Assembly (NCBI RefSeq): GCF_025950525.1
Contig: NZ_JAPDGS010000007.1
Span: forward strand, 62,001 to 126,000
Origin: Stagnihabitans lacustris
GTDB lineage: Bacteria > Pseudomonadota > Alphaproteobacteria > Rhodobacterales > Rhodobacteraceae
Length of the DNA: 64,000 nucleotides
Direction of reading: 5' to 3'
The stretch's first letter is position 1. Each line of letters begins with the position of its first letter. The notes below the pieces were generated by a model. That model was not told the origin of the DNA. It made no database searches and was given only the letters and a program-made list of their open reading frames with translations. The position numbers and the translations under genes were made by a program. Positions 12,178-19,954 of this stretch are shown here, in pieces.

Positions 12178-12717
12178 ATGTCCGCCCTCATCGGCCCCAA
12201 TGCCGTCTTGCAGCTGATCCCCTTGCTGCAGCCGGGGGTTCTGGCGCGGCTTGGGATCTCGGCTCCGCCCGACCATGGCCTGATGCCCGAAGAGCCCGCC
12301 CGCGCGCTGCATGCGGGCTTGCGTGCGACCGATCCCCAGGCGGCGGCGCTTTTGGCCGAGGCGGGGCGGCGGACGGCCGATTATATCCTGGCGCACCGGA
12401 TTCCGCCCCCGGCCAAGCTGGCCCTGCGCCTGATGCCGCGGGCCTTGGCGATCCGGGCCCTGTCGCGCGCCGTGGCCCGCCATGCCTGGACCTTTGCCGG
12501 ATCGGGGGCCTTTGCGGTCGAGGCGCCGGGGCGGTTTCGCCTGACGGACAACCCTTTGATCCGGGGAGAGACCGCGTCCCATCCGCTGTGTCATTGGCAT
12601 GTCGCGGTGTTTCAGGGGCTGTTTCAGGCGCTGGTGTCAAAAGACCTGCACTTTGCCGAAACCCATTGCGCGGCCTGCGGTCACGCGGCCTGCCGCTTTC
12701 AGCTTTGCGGCCCGTAG
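12178..12717 (+). CDS. bchJ: BchJ, V4R-domain protein of bacteriochlorophyll synthesis
   Basis: 179 residues starting at the base after the bchE stop. The C-terminal V4R domain includes HWHVAVFQGLFQALV and a final Cys-rich HCAACGHAACRF. BchJ was first proposed to be a 4-vinyl reductase; later work attributes 8-vinyl reduction to BciA/BciB or chlorophyllide reductase and suggests BchJ carries tetrapyrrole intermediates. The exact role is open. Its last 19 bp overlap the 3' end of the convergent gene at 12699-13277. Confidence 0.92.
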   Translation: MSALIGPNAVLQLIPLLQPGVLARLGISAPPDHGLMPEEPARALHAGLRATDPQAAALLAEAGRRTADYILAHRIPPPAKLALRLMPRALAIRALSRAVARHAWTFAGSGAFAVEAPGRFRLTDNPLIRGETASHPLCHWHVAVFQGLFQALVSKDLHFAETHCAACGHAACRFQLCGP

Positions 12718-13277
12718 CCGTTCACCAGGCTGCGCGCCGGTTTGCGGTTTTCGCGGACGGCGGTGATGGCCTCGGCGATCTGGCCCTGGCAGGTCTCGCA
12801 CATCACATAGCGCACGGCGGTCGGATGGGTCTCCAGCGCCTCGGGGGCGATCCAGACCCCGCCATCCTGGCGCACCGCATTGCAGAACGAGCATTTCGCC
12901 GCCGTCGCATCATGGCGGTAATGCCAATTGCCAAAGGGTTTGACAAAGCTTTGCACGTCGCGCAGGTCATGGACCATCAGGACGCGGTTGTCCTTCATCG
13001 GCCGGATCGAAAGCTGGACCCGGCGCAGGTGGCGCGGTGAGTCGCAGCGGCAGTCCAGCTTGATTTCCTTTTGCGTCTCGAAGACCGCTTCCAGAAGGCC
13101 GATCACGGCGCTGCGGGTGTCTTCGCCGACGATATGGTCATCCAGCTTGGTCGAAAGCACCTCATTGGCCACCGCCGCAGGGCCCTGATTTTCCAATGCA
13201 AACTCGTCCCAGTCCCCGCCCACCCATAGGATGCGAAGCTCGCGGTCCAAGACGCAATAGGTCTGCAAGAATTTCAA
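12699..13277 (-). CDS. Unrecognised PAS-like protein with a C-terminal CxxC-CxxC zinc-ribbon-type module
   Basis: 192 residues, not recognised as a named family. Residues about 1-110 look like a PAS fold (YCVLDRELRILWVGGDWDEF at 7-26, then a helix and the strand pattern RRVQLSIRPMKDNRVLMVHD). The C-terminal part has two CxxC pairs (CSFC and CETC) about 30 residues apart, as in zinc ribbons or redox metal sites, and more Cys near residue 76. There is no HTH or transmembrane segment. It lies inside the photosynthesis cluster between bchEJ and dxs, on the strand of the puf operon, and a perfect TGTCA-N8-TGACA motif sits 109-126 bp upstream. A sensory or redox role tied to photosynthesis is plausible inference only. 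The start ATG opens MKFLQTYCVLD. Confidence 0.8.
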   Translation of the reverse strand: MKFLQTYCVLDRELRILWVGGDWDEFALENQGPAAVANEVLSTKLDDHIVGEDTRSAVIGLLEAVFETQKEIKLDCRCDSPRHLRRVQLSIRPMKDNRVLMVHDLRDVQSFVKPFGNWHYRHDATAAKCSFCNAVRQDGGVWIAPEALETHPTAVRYVMCETCQGQIAEAITAVRENRKPARSLVNGYGPQS

Positions 13278-13344
13278 TCGGGGGCGTCCGGCTTGCTGCT
13301 GCTTTGCTCAGCATAACAGGTCTGCACAGATTTTGTTCAGGAAT

Positions 13345-13358
13345 TTACACTTTTGTAA
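13345..13358. promoter_or_regulatory. Inverted repeat TTACA-N4-TGTAA upstream of the PAS-like gene
   Basis: A perfect 5-bp dyad about 70-80 bp before the start at 13277, in a short AT-richer spacer (13278-13387). The arms are inverted relative to PpsR (ACA..TGT rather than TGT..ACA), so it is not a PpsR site. Its regulator is unknown. Confidence 0.35.
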
Positions 13359-13385
13359 CTATGTCCAACGCTATGTGGTTGTATC

Positions 13386-13403
13386 TGTCAAGCAAGCCTG
13401 ACA
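13386..13403. promoter_or_regulatory. PpsR/CrtJ motif overlapping the dxs stop
   Basis: TGTCA-N8-TGACA is a perfect extended PpsR motif. It overlaps the last codons of dxs and faces the PAS-like gene 109 bp downstream on the minus strand. It may control that gene or be coincidental coding sequence. Confidence 0.5.
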
Positions 13404-15295
13404 ACCGTGCCGGACTTGCGATTTTGCAACGTCAGACGGACCTGTCGGGCGATATCCTCGGCGGTCAGGCCCGCCATGGCATACATCTGCGCCGGAGAGG
13501 CCTGGTCGATGAAGCGGTCGGGCAGGGTCATGGTGCGGATCGCGCGGCCCCGCTCCAACTGACCCGAGGCCGCCAGATGATGCAGGACAAGCGCGCCAAA
13601 ACCGCCCGTGGCGCCCTGTTCCACGGTGATCAGGCTGGGATGTTGGTCGATCAGCCGGTCGATCAGCGCGGTGTCCAGCGGCTTGGCGAACCGCGCATCG
13701 GCCACCGTGATGTCGATGCCCTCCTCCGCCAGAAGGTCGGCGGCGCGCAGGGCCTCGGACAGATGCGCACCGAAAGAGAGCACAGCCGCATGGGGGCCTT
13801 CGCGCAAGATGCGGCCGCGGCCGATTTCCAACACCTGACCCTCGCGGGGCATGTCGACGCCGGCACCCTCGCCGCGGGGATAGCGAAAGGCGATGGGGCC
13901 GGTGTCATGGGCGGCGGCGGTGGCGATCATGTGGCACAACTCGGCCTCGTCGCCCGCGGCCATCACGGTCATGTTCGGCAGGTTGGCAAGGAAGCCCACG
14001 TCAAAGGCCCCGGCATGGGTCGCGCCGTCCTGACCCACAAGCCCCGCGCGGTCGATGGCAAAGCGGACGGGCAGGTTTTGCAGGGCGACATCATGGACGA
14101 TCTGGTCGTAACCCCTTTGCAGGAAAGAGGAATAAATCGCGCAGAAGGGCCGCATCCCCGCCGCCGCAAGCCCTGCGGCAAAGGTCACGCCATGCTGTTC
14201 GGCGATGCCCACGTCATAGACGCGTTTCGGAAAACGCTGCTGCATCAGGTCAAGCCCCGTGCCGCCCGGCATGGCGGCGGTGATGGCGACGATGCGGGGG
14301 TCTTTCGCGGCGGCCATGGCCAGACGTTCCGCAAAGACCGCGGTATAGCTGGGCGCATTGGAGCGCGTCTTGGCCTGCTGACCGGTCGCCACGTCGAACT
14401 TCGCGACGCCGTGGTATTTGTCATCGGCGCGCTCGGCCGGGGCATAGCCCTTGCCCTTGACGGTGGCGCAATGGATCAGCACCGGGCCGCGCGCCCGTGC
14501 CCGCACCGCGCGCAAGACCGTCATCAGTTGCCCCATGTCGTGCCCGTCGATGGGGCCGACATAGTCAAAGCCCAGTTCCTCGAACAGGGTCCCGCCGCCT
14601 GGCAGGCCAGAGACCAGCGCCCGGGCCCGGCGTGCGCCTTCGCGGATCGGGCCGGGCAGGGCGCTTTCCACGCCCTCGGCAAGCGTCCGAAACGCCGCCA
14701 GCGGCCCGGTCAGCGTGTTCAAACTCGCCTGCAGCGCACCCACGGCGGGCGCAATCGACATGTCATTGTCGTTCAGGATCACGAAAAGCCGGGTCTTCAG
14801 GTGGCCCGCGTGGTTCATCGCCTCATAGGCCATGCCGGCGGTGATGGCGCCGTCGCCGATCACGGCCACCGTATCGCCCACCGCCATCCCCAGCTGGCGC
14901 CCCTCGGCAAAGCCCAGGGCCGCGGAAATCGAAGTCGAGCTATGCGCCGCGCCAAAGGGGTCAAAGTCGCTTTCCGACCGTTTTGTGAACCCCGAAAGCC
15001 CGTCCTTTTGCCGCAGGGTCAGCATCCTGTCCCGCCGCCCGGTCAGCATTTTATGCGGATAGCACTGGTGGCCGACGTCAAAGATGATCTTGTCGCGCGG
15101 CGCGTCAAAAACGGCATGCAGCGCCACCGTCAGCTCGACCACCCCCAGCGACGAGCCCAGGTGGCCACCGGTCTGACTGACCGTCTCGATCAGCTCTTCG
15201 CGGACTTCGCCCGCCAGGCGGGTCAGTTCCGCCACCGAAAGGCCCTTCATGTCCGAAGGCCCCGAAATGCGGTCCAAGGTCGCAAACCGTGTCAT
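13388..15295 (-). CDS. dxs: 1-deoxy-D-xylulose-5-phosphate synthase
   Basis: 635 residues, close to the 641 of R. capsulatus ORF641. The enzyme condenses pyruvate and glyceraldehyde 3-phosphate in a thiamine-diphosphate-dependent reaction, the entry step to the MEP isoprenoid pathway. The ThDP motif ([15 protein letters not shown] ending in LNDN) and the N-terminal [17 protein letters not shown] are present. Two ATGs lie close together (15301 and 15295); AGGAG is 6 bases from the second and touches the first, so 15295 is preferred. It follows pufX after a terminator-like hairpin, the known position in Rhodobacter. Confidence 0.97.
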   Translation of the reverse strand: MTRFATLDRISGPSDMKGLSVAELTRLAGEVREELIETVSQTGGHLGSSLGVVELTVALHAVFDAPRDKIIFDVGHQCYPHKMLTGRRDRMLTLRQKDGLSGFTKRSESDFDPFGAAHSSTSISAALGFAEGRQLGMAVGDTVAVIGDGAITAGMAYEAMNHAGHLKTRLFVILNDNDMSIAPAVGALQASLNTLTGPLAAFRTLAEGVESALPGPIREGARRARALVSGLPGGGTLFEELGFDYVGPIDGHDMGQLMTVLRAVRARARGPVLIHCATVKGKGYAPAERADDKYHGVAKFDVATGQQAKTRSNAPSYTAVFAERLAMAAAKDPRIVAITAAMPGGTGLDLMQQRFPKRVYDVGIAEQHGVTFAAGLAAAGMRPFCAIYSSFLQRGYDQIVHDVALQNLPVRFAIDRAGLVGQDGATHAGAFDVGFLANLPNMTVMAAGDEAELCHMIATAAAHDTGPIAFRYPRGEGAGVDMPREGQVLEIGRGRILREGPHAAVLSFGAHLSEALRAADLLAEEGIDITVADARFAKPLDTALIDRLIDQHPSLITVEQGATGGFGALVLHHLAASGQLERGRAIRTMTLPDRFIDQASPAQMYAMAGLTAEDIARQVRLTLQNRKSGTVVRLA

Positions 15296-15327
15296 CGCCA
15301 TCTCCTTGGAGAAGTCCGGGTTGGGGG

Positions 15328-15356
15328 AAAAAGGGTGCCGCGACCCGCGCGGCACC
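15328..15356 (-). terminator. Rho-independent terminator between pufX and dxs
   Basis: Read on the minus strand, a perfect 9-bp G/C stem (15348-15356 with 15334-15342, loop 5) is followed at once by a CTTTTT run (15328-15333). It lies 33 bp before the dxs start, so dxs expression beyond it requires read-through or its own promoter. Confidence 0.8.
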
Positions 15357-15508
15357 AAGTGCCTGAAGCCATCAGGGAAGGGAACCGGGCGTGAGAAGCG
15401 CCACGGAACCGGGCAGGCTAAGGCCCGGATGAGACAGGCCGGAGGCGACCCCCGACCAAGGGGAAGGCATGGGCCGGACGCAACCCCCGGCCAAGGTTGG
15501 ATGAAAGA

Positions 15509-15536
15509 TGGGCCGGAGGGTGCCCCCACCGGCCCA
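15509..15536 (-). terminator. Stem-loop just after pufX
   Basis: Perfect 8-bp arms (15529-15536 and 15509-15516) with a 12-base loop, 5 bp after the pufX stop, followed on the minus strand by TCTTTC. It is probably a 3' stabilising or attenuating hairpin of puf mRNA; a stronger T-run terminator follows 150 bp later. The rest of the 15296-15540 spacer shows no gene. Confidence 0.6.
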
Positions 15537-15540
15537 AGGG

Positions 15541-15756
15541 TCAGGCCACGAAGGGAAGGGAAGTCGTGATCTGGCCGTAAGGTGAGGGCATCTGCTTGGA
15601 CTGTTCCGGCAAAAGCTGGCCCACCCCCCAGATCACCGCGTAAAGCAGGCCCAAGGCCAGGCAGAAGGCCAAGGCCAGCCCCATCCCCTTGGCCATGTGA
15701 CCCATGGCCCAGAAGGTCAACGAGGCGGACCGCTCTTCCTTGAAGTAATCGTTCAT
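15541..15756 (-). CDS. pufX: PufX, RC-LH1 core complex polypeptide
   Basis: 71 residues with one transmembrane segment (about 25-48). The stretch after it, [17 protein letters not shown], aligns with the R. capsulatus PufX LPERAHQAPSPY region, while the N-terminus is diverged. PufX opens the LH1 ring for quinone exchange and, in some species, dimerises the core complex. It follows pufM by 10 bp and is shorter than the 78-82 residue R. capsulatus and R. sphaeroides proteins; some are processed at the C-terminus. Position and core similarity make the call firm. Confidence 0.9.
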   Translation of the reverse strand: MNDYFKEERSASLTFWAMGHMAKGMGLALAFCLALGLLYAVIWGVGQLLPEQSKQMPSPYGQITTSLPFVA

Positions 15757-15766
15757 GACTTTTCCC

Positions 15767-16690
15767 TCAGTTCAGCGGGGCATAGCCGTGGACTTGCGCC
15801 CAGACATACCAGTTGTCGACGACCGTCCCGGTCAGCAAGATCCCGATGCCGCCGGTCAGCGTCACCAGAACCGCGCACCACCAGGCCCAGCGGTGGATGC
15901 CCTCCATCGTGGCGTTGAACCCCATGGTCCAACGCCAGAACAGCGCCGCCCGTTCCGAGGCCGTGCCGCGATCGACGATCTGTTCCAACTCTCGGTCGCC
16001 GCCAAAGCGCGACACCGCAAGGATCGTCGCCCCATGCATCGCAAACAGCAGCGCCGACCCATAAAGGAAGGCAATCGAAAGCGCGTGGAAGGGGTTGTAG
16101 AACAGATTGCCATAGGTCAGCGAGAAGTTGTTGGTCCAATCCAGGTGGCTGAAGATGCCGTAAGGCACCGCCTCGGACCAGCTTCCCATCAGCACGGGCC
16201 GGATCAGACCCAGCACCAGGAACAGCCAGATCGCGCTGGCAAAGGCCCAGCTGACATGTTTGCCCATCCCCAGGGCCTGCGCCCGCAGCCAGGTCCGCAC
16301 CCACCAGGCGCAGACCGACACCAGCAGAAAGAAGGACGCGATCAGCCACAGCCCGCCCTCGGCGATGGGCGCAAAGCCCAGGCCATATTCCGGACCCGGC
16401 GGCTCCAGCGAGAACCAGAAGAGGTCGCGCAGGAAGACGGCTGGGTTCAGACCGGCCTGATGCCAATACCAGGCGCCGACCAGAAAGAACCAGATGGCGC
16501 CGGAAAACAGCGAGATCACGCCCATGGTGCCCAGATAGACGGGACCAAGTTGCGCATTGCCGAACCAGCCGGCCAGGGTGGAAAACCCGGTGGTTTTGGT
16601 GCGGTTGTGCAGCTCGACCTTCTCGGTCAGGCCCATTTCCGCGTGACCGCGCACCTGAACCTGGGTGAAGATGTTGGAATACTCAGCCAT
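15767..16690 (-). CDS. pufM: Photosynthetic reaction centre M subunit
   Basis: 307 residues with five transmembrane helices, matching the family. The [17 protein letters not shown] helix carries the Tyr (M210 type) and a His ligand, and EGIHRWAWW carries the second non-haem iron His. Binds the special pair, accessory pigments, spheroidene and QA. The start overlaps the pufL stop by 8 bp. Confidence 0.98.
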   Translation of the reverse strand: MAEYSNIFTQVQVRGHAEMGLTEKVELHNRTKTTGFSTLAGWFGNAQLGPVYLGTMGVISLFSGAIWFFLVGAWYWHQAGLNPAVFLRDLFWFSLEPPGPEYGLGFAPIAEGGLWLIASFFLLVSVCAWWVRTWLRAQALGMGKHVSWAFASAIWLFLVLGLIRPVLMGSWSEAVPYGIFSHLDWTNNFSLTYGNLFYNPFHALSIAFLYGSALLFAMHGATILAVSRFGGDRELEQIVDRGTASERAALFWRWTMGFNATMEGIHRWAWWCAVLVTLTGGIGILLTGTVVDNWYVWAQVHGYAPLN

Positions 16691-17531
16691 TCACGCCTCC
16701 TGCGATACCGGCCCACCACGGCAGCTGCAGCCACCAATCCCACCAGACGACCCATTGGTCGAACCAGATCGTGCCCGAGATGACGATACAGATCGCCGAC
16801 CAGAAGGCCGCGTTGCAGGCCAGAAGCATCCCCAGACGGTGGATGCCCAGGGTGCCGACCGAATAGCCGATCAGGTCGCGGAAATAGGTGTCCTCGTGAT
16901 CGGGAGAACGCATGGCGTTCCCCTTCTCGGGGTTCGCCGCCGACAGGATCAGACCGCCATGCAAGGCAAGCGCCAGAGCATTGGTGAAGAAAAAGCTGAC
17001 GGCCAGCATATGGACGGGGTTGTAATGGAAATTCCCGAAGGTGTAGCCGGTGTTCGACACCCAGTCCAAATGGCTGAAGATGCCGTAAGGAAAGGCGTAA
17101 CCCCAGGCGCCCATCAGGATCGGCCGGATGACGACCAGCGTCACATAGGCAAAGATCGCGATGCCGAAGGCTGCGGGCACATGCAGGCCCATCCCCAACT
17201 TGCGCGCGATTTCCACCTCGCGCAGGCCCCAGGACACAAAGGCACCGACCGCGCAGATCGTGATGACCTGCCACAACCCGCCCTCGCGCAGGGGGGCAAA
17301 GGAAAGCCCGGCCTCGACCGGCGGCGGGTTGATCGAAATCAGCCAGGGGTTCCAGACGCCCTGCAGCGTCGCCCCGTAAAAGATCAGGATGGTCCCCAGC
17401 ATCGCGAAGAAGATCGTCGTGACGCCAAAGAAGCCGACGAAAAAGGGCCCGACCCAGAAGTCGAACAGGTTTCCGCCGACCAGCGTGCCACCCGGCACGC
17501 GGTATTTTCTCTCGAAGCTCAAGAGTGCCAT
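16683..17531 (-). CDS. pufL: Photosynthetic reaction centre L subunit
   Basis: 282 residues starting [20 protein letters not shown], a typical PufL, with five membrane helices and the [17 protein letters not shown] segment (Phe181-type residue and pigment/iron histidines). Forms the active electron-transfer branch with PufM and binds QB. No pufC follows pufM in this operon, so the core has no tetrahaem cytochrome subunit encoded here. Confidence 0.98.
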   Translation of the reverse strand: MALLSFERKYRVPGGTLVGGNLFDFWVGPFFVGFFGVTTIFFAMLGTILIFYGATLQGVWNPWLISINPPPVEAGLSFAPLREGGLWQVITICAVGAFVSWGLREVEIARKLGMGLHVPAAFGIAIFAYVTLVVIRPILMGAWGYAFPYGIFSHLDWVSNTGYTFGNFHYNPVHMLAVSFFFTNALALALHGGLILSAANPEKGNAMRSPDHEDTYFRDLIGYSVGTLGIHRLGMLLACNAAFWSAICIVISGTIWFDQWVVWWDWWLQLPWWAGIAGGVNG

Positions 17532-17558
17532 GGCTCCCTCCTCGTTATGTGGAAATGC

Positions 17559-17585
17559 GCGGGCGACCGGGTCGCGGCCGCCCGC
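17559..17585 (-). promoter_or_regulatory. Intercistronic stem-loop between pufA and pufL
   Basis: Perfect 7-bp G/C arms (17559-17565 and 17579-17585) in the 62-bp pufA-pufL spacer. In R. capsulatus and R. sphaeroides hairpins at this position block 3'-5' decay, stabilise the pufBA segment and set the excess of LH1 over reaction centre. The same role is inferred here. Confidence 0.75.
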
Positions 17586-17593
17586 AGCAGAGC

Positions 17594-17779
17594 CTAGTTG
17601 GCGGGCATCGCAGCCGGGGCGTAGTTATACTTCGCCGAGGCGATGTCGAACCAGTTGTAGGACGGGTTCGACAACAGGACGAGGTGGATCATCGCCGCGA
17701 GCAGGAACAGGAACACGCCCTGTGCCACGAAGACGCGACGGGGATCGAAGATGAGCCAGATCTTGTAGAACTTGGACAT
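17594..17779 (-). CDS. pufA: Light-harvesting complex 1 alpha polypeptide
   Basis: 61 residues, single transmembrane helix, with the bacteriochlorophyll ligand at His32 ([10 protein letters not shown]) and the typical N-terminus [16 protein letters not shown] strong Shine-Dalgarno (GAGGAGG) precedes the ATG, which lies 13 bp after pufB. Confidence 0.97.
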   Translation of the reverse strand: MSKFYKIWLIFDPRRVFVAQGVFLFLLAAMIHLVLLSNPSYNWFDIASAKYNYAPAAMPAN

Positions 17780-17792
17780 TGTTTGATCCTCC

Positions 17793-17942
17793 TCAGAACC
17801 AGGGGCGCCAGATGTAGACCGCGATATGCGCGACCACAGCAATGGCAGTGAAAAGGAAAAGCCCGCTCATGTAGACCGAGTGCAATTCCTGCGCCTGATC
17901 GTCAGTGAGACCTGTGAAGCTCAGGTCAGATTTATCAGCCAT
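17793..17942 (-). CDS. pufB: Light-harvesting complex 1 beta polypeptide
   Basis: 49 residues, one transmembrane helix, bacteriochlorophyll ligand His39 and conserved His21, ending AVYIWRPWF as in other LH1 beta chains. A GGAGG sits just before the ATG. A longer in-frame stretch upstream lies in the hairpin-rich pufQ-pufB spacer and is not coding. Confidence 0.97.
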   Translation of the reverse strand: MADKSDLSFTGLTDDQAQELHSVYMSGLFLFTAIAVVAHIAVYIWRPWF

Positions 17943-18145
17943 TCTATCCTCCGGATGGGCAGACTGAACCGCAATCCCTGCGGCGGGGCATGGCCTAGGC
18001 GGAATGCCAGACCAAGGGTTTCCCCCGTTTTTCGGCGGGGGAGAGGGGCTGACGGGACGGGCGCGACCCGGCAGTAAGGGACTTCCGGTTTTCCGGCCGG
18101 AAGGTCGTATCGGGCCAAGTGGCCCGAAGTCGGGGTCCGGGCCTT
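17943..18145 (-). promoter_or_regulatory. pufQ-pufB intercistronic leader with several stem-loops
   Basis: 203 bp without a gene. Three clear hairpins: 18022-18027 with 18036-18041 (CCCCCG/CGGGGG), 18082-18088 with 18097-18103 (CTTCCGG/CCGGAAG), and a perfect 8-bp pair 18110-18117 with 18120-18127. In Rhodobacter, processing in this segment separates pufQ from the stable pufBA message, and 5' hairpins protect it. The role is inferred by position. Confidence 0.65.
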
Positions 18146-18355
18146 TTACGGCCAGAAAATCATCGGCGTGATCTCGGTCGCGGTGCGGCGCGCACGGGCG
18201 ATCGGACCAAGGCAGGGCATCTTGCGGTGCCACAGCGCCTGGATCAGCCAGCCCAAGGCCTCGATGGGCAGGGCAAAGACCAGGATCAGGGCGTAATAAA
18301 GGGTGAATTCCGAACGCGGCGTGCGCGCATGGTGGTCGGCGCTTTGGTCGCTCAT
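18146..18355 (-). CDS. pufQ: PufQ
   Basis: 69 residues with one hydrophobic segment (about 19-40). The pattern [20 protein letters not shown] then [20 protein letters not shown] matches R. capsulatus PufQ (74 residues). PufQ is proposed to bind tetrapyrroles and to influence bacteriochlorophyll synthesis and the B800-850/core complexes. First puf gene; its ATG overlaps the bchZ stop (ATGA), the superoperon arrangement in which bchC-Z read through into puf. Confidence 0.92.
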   Translation of the reverse strand: MSDQSADHHARTPRSEFTLYYALILVFALPIEALGWLIQALWHRKMPCLGPIARARRTATEITPMIFWP

Positions 18356-19857
18356 CTTGATCCTCCCGTGGGGCCTGGGGCTTTTGCCGCGGCCGTTTGC
18401 TTGTTCTGGTCCGGCCCGTTCAGGCCGGAGACGAATTCCATGACGACCCTTTCGGCCCCCGCATCCAATGCCGCCTTTTCGGCCGCATCGCGCAGGCTGC
18501 GCGCGGCGGAAATCCGGGTCAGGACAGGATGGGTCGCGACGATGCGGTCCAGCTCGATCTGGGCATCGACATCCCAGGGGAAGTCGCGCCGCAAAGTGGC
18601 CGGGGTCGCCGCCGCAGAGTCCATATCCGACCCAAGCGGCAGGATGTGGAACAGCGCGTCGAACAGCGCGTTGCAGATTTCCTGCACCAGATAGACCGCG
18701 CCCTGATAGCCCATGAAGGGCGTCCCCGTGTGGCGGCGGATCGCAGCCCCCGGGAAAGAGGCCGCAATGAAGGTCGGTTGAGGCCCGAAGCCCCCCTTCA
18801 TTTCGGCCATATAGATCTTTTCGTTGATCGACCCCATGACGACCAGGGGCTTCAACTGTTTCAGATTGGCGCGGACCTGTTCGTTGTTGGTCTTTTCGCC
18901 GGGCCTGCGCGCCGTGGCAAAGGCGCAGGGAAGCCCCATGTCCTCTTCCAGATAGGCGCGGATGCCGCGGGTATAGGTCTCATTCGCCACGATGGCAAAG
19001 GAGGCCGTGGCAAAGAAATCCTGCGTCACCGACCGCCACAGATCCCACAAGGGCTTCAGCGTCGAATGTTTCTCGACCGCGATAAAGGGCTCTGGGTCCA
19101 GGCCCAGCATCTCTCCCAGCTTGCGCAGGAAAGACGTGGTCGAGGTCATGCCGATGGGCGCTTGCAGATAGGGCTTGCCCAAGACTTCCGCGAGGCCCCG
19201 GCCAAACTCGCGATACATCACCACATTGACATCGGCATTGACCAGATGCCGCATCTCGGCCAGATGCGCGCCCAGGGGCAGCACCATATTGACCTCGGCC
19301 CCGATGCCTTCGATCAGACGGCGGATCTCGTGCAGGTCGGACGCCATGTTGAACACGCCATACATCGGCCCCAGGATATTGACGCGGGGCTTGGCGCCCG
19401 GCACTTTCGGAGCCTCGGGCGGCATCCGTCCCTTGGTCTGGCCGAATTCGGTGAACAGCCAGGTCATCGCGCGGTCGGCGGCCTGCCACTGATCCTCGTC
19501 GATGGTGCGCGGCAGGAACCGCTGGATATTGGTGCCCATGGGCGTCACGCCACCGCCGATCATCTCGGCAATCGAGCCCGTGACCACGACCGCCGGAAGC
19601 GCGGGGTCCAAAGTCTTCCAGGCCCGGCGCATGGCGCCCTCGGTGCCCTCGCGGCCCAGTTCCTCTTCGCCAAGCCCCGTGACGACAATCGGCAATTCAT
19701 GCGGCGGAAGCGCGTCGGTGTAATGCAGAACCGACGTCACCGGCAGATTTTCGCAGCCCACCGGGCCGTCGATCACCACTTGCAACCCCTTGCAGGCGCA
19801 AAAGGCATAGACCGCGCCCCAATAGCCCCCGGCCCGATCATGATCCTGAACTAGCAT
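18352..19857 (-). CDS. bchZ: Chlorophyllide a reductase subunit Z
   Basis: 501 residues, a nitrogenase-like beta subunit of chlorophyllide a oxidoreductase (COR), which reduces ring B to the bacteriochlorin. Residues about 18-35 ([18 protein letters not shown]) carry cysteines typical of the cluster-binding region. Works with BchY, while BchX supplies electrons. A 97-bp spacer with a dispersed hairpin repeat separates it from bchY; the other genes in the run overlap or nearly touch. Confidence 0.97.
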   Translation of the reverse strand: MLVQDHDRAGGYWGAVYAFCACKGLQVVIDGPVGCENLPVTSVLHYTDALPPHELPIVVTGLGEEELGREGTEGAMRRAWKTLDPALPAVVVTGSIAEMIGGGVTPMGTNIQRFLPRTIDEDQWQAADRAMTWLFTEFGQTKGRMPPEAPKVPGAKPRVNILGPMYGVFNMASDLHEIRRLIEGIGAEVNMVLPLGAHLAEMRHLVNADVNVVMYREFGRGLAEVLGKPYLQAPIGMTSTTSFLRKLGEMLGLDPEPFIAVEKHSTLKPLWDLWRSVTQDFFATASFAIVANETYTRGIRAYLEEDMGLPCAFATARRPGEKTNNEQVRANLKQLKPLVVMGSINEKIYMAEMKGGFGPQPTFIAASFPGAAIRRHTGTPFMGYQGAVYLVQEICNALFDALFHILPLGSDMDSAAATPATLRRDFPWDVDAQIELDRIVATHPVLTRISAARSLRDAAEKAALDAGAERVVMEFVSGLNGPDQNKQTAAAKAPGPTGGSR

Positions 19858-19873
19858 GAGACCACCCCCATGC

Positions 19874-19928
19874 TTTCATACTGACGGAAATATTCCACGG
19901 GGGGTCTGGGGGGTGTGAAACCCCCCAG
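19874..19928 (-). repeat. Dispersed hairpin-bearing repeat, copy 2, between bchY and bchZ
   Basis: On the minus strand an 8-bp hairpin (arms 19921-19928 and 19906-19913, 7-base loop) is followed by GGAATATTTC-N2-TCAGTATGAAA, the same 3' block as the copy inside bchB at 761-812. Position in a spacer is the expected setting for this kind of element; it may modulate bchY/bchZ mRNA stability. Confidence 0.7.
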
Positions 19929-19954
19929 CTGCGACTGCAGCCGGAAAAGCGACA

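Noticed and set aside
10498-12600. 700-codon minus-strand open frame opposite bchE and bchJ
   Set aside because: Antisense shadow without recognisable domain, start or codon pattern.
13345-13358. TTACA-N4-TGTAA dyad as a PpsR site
   Set aside because: Arm order is ACA..TGT, opposite to the PpsR TGT..ACA arrangement; kept only as an unassigned dyad.
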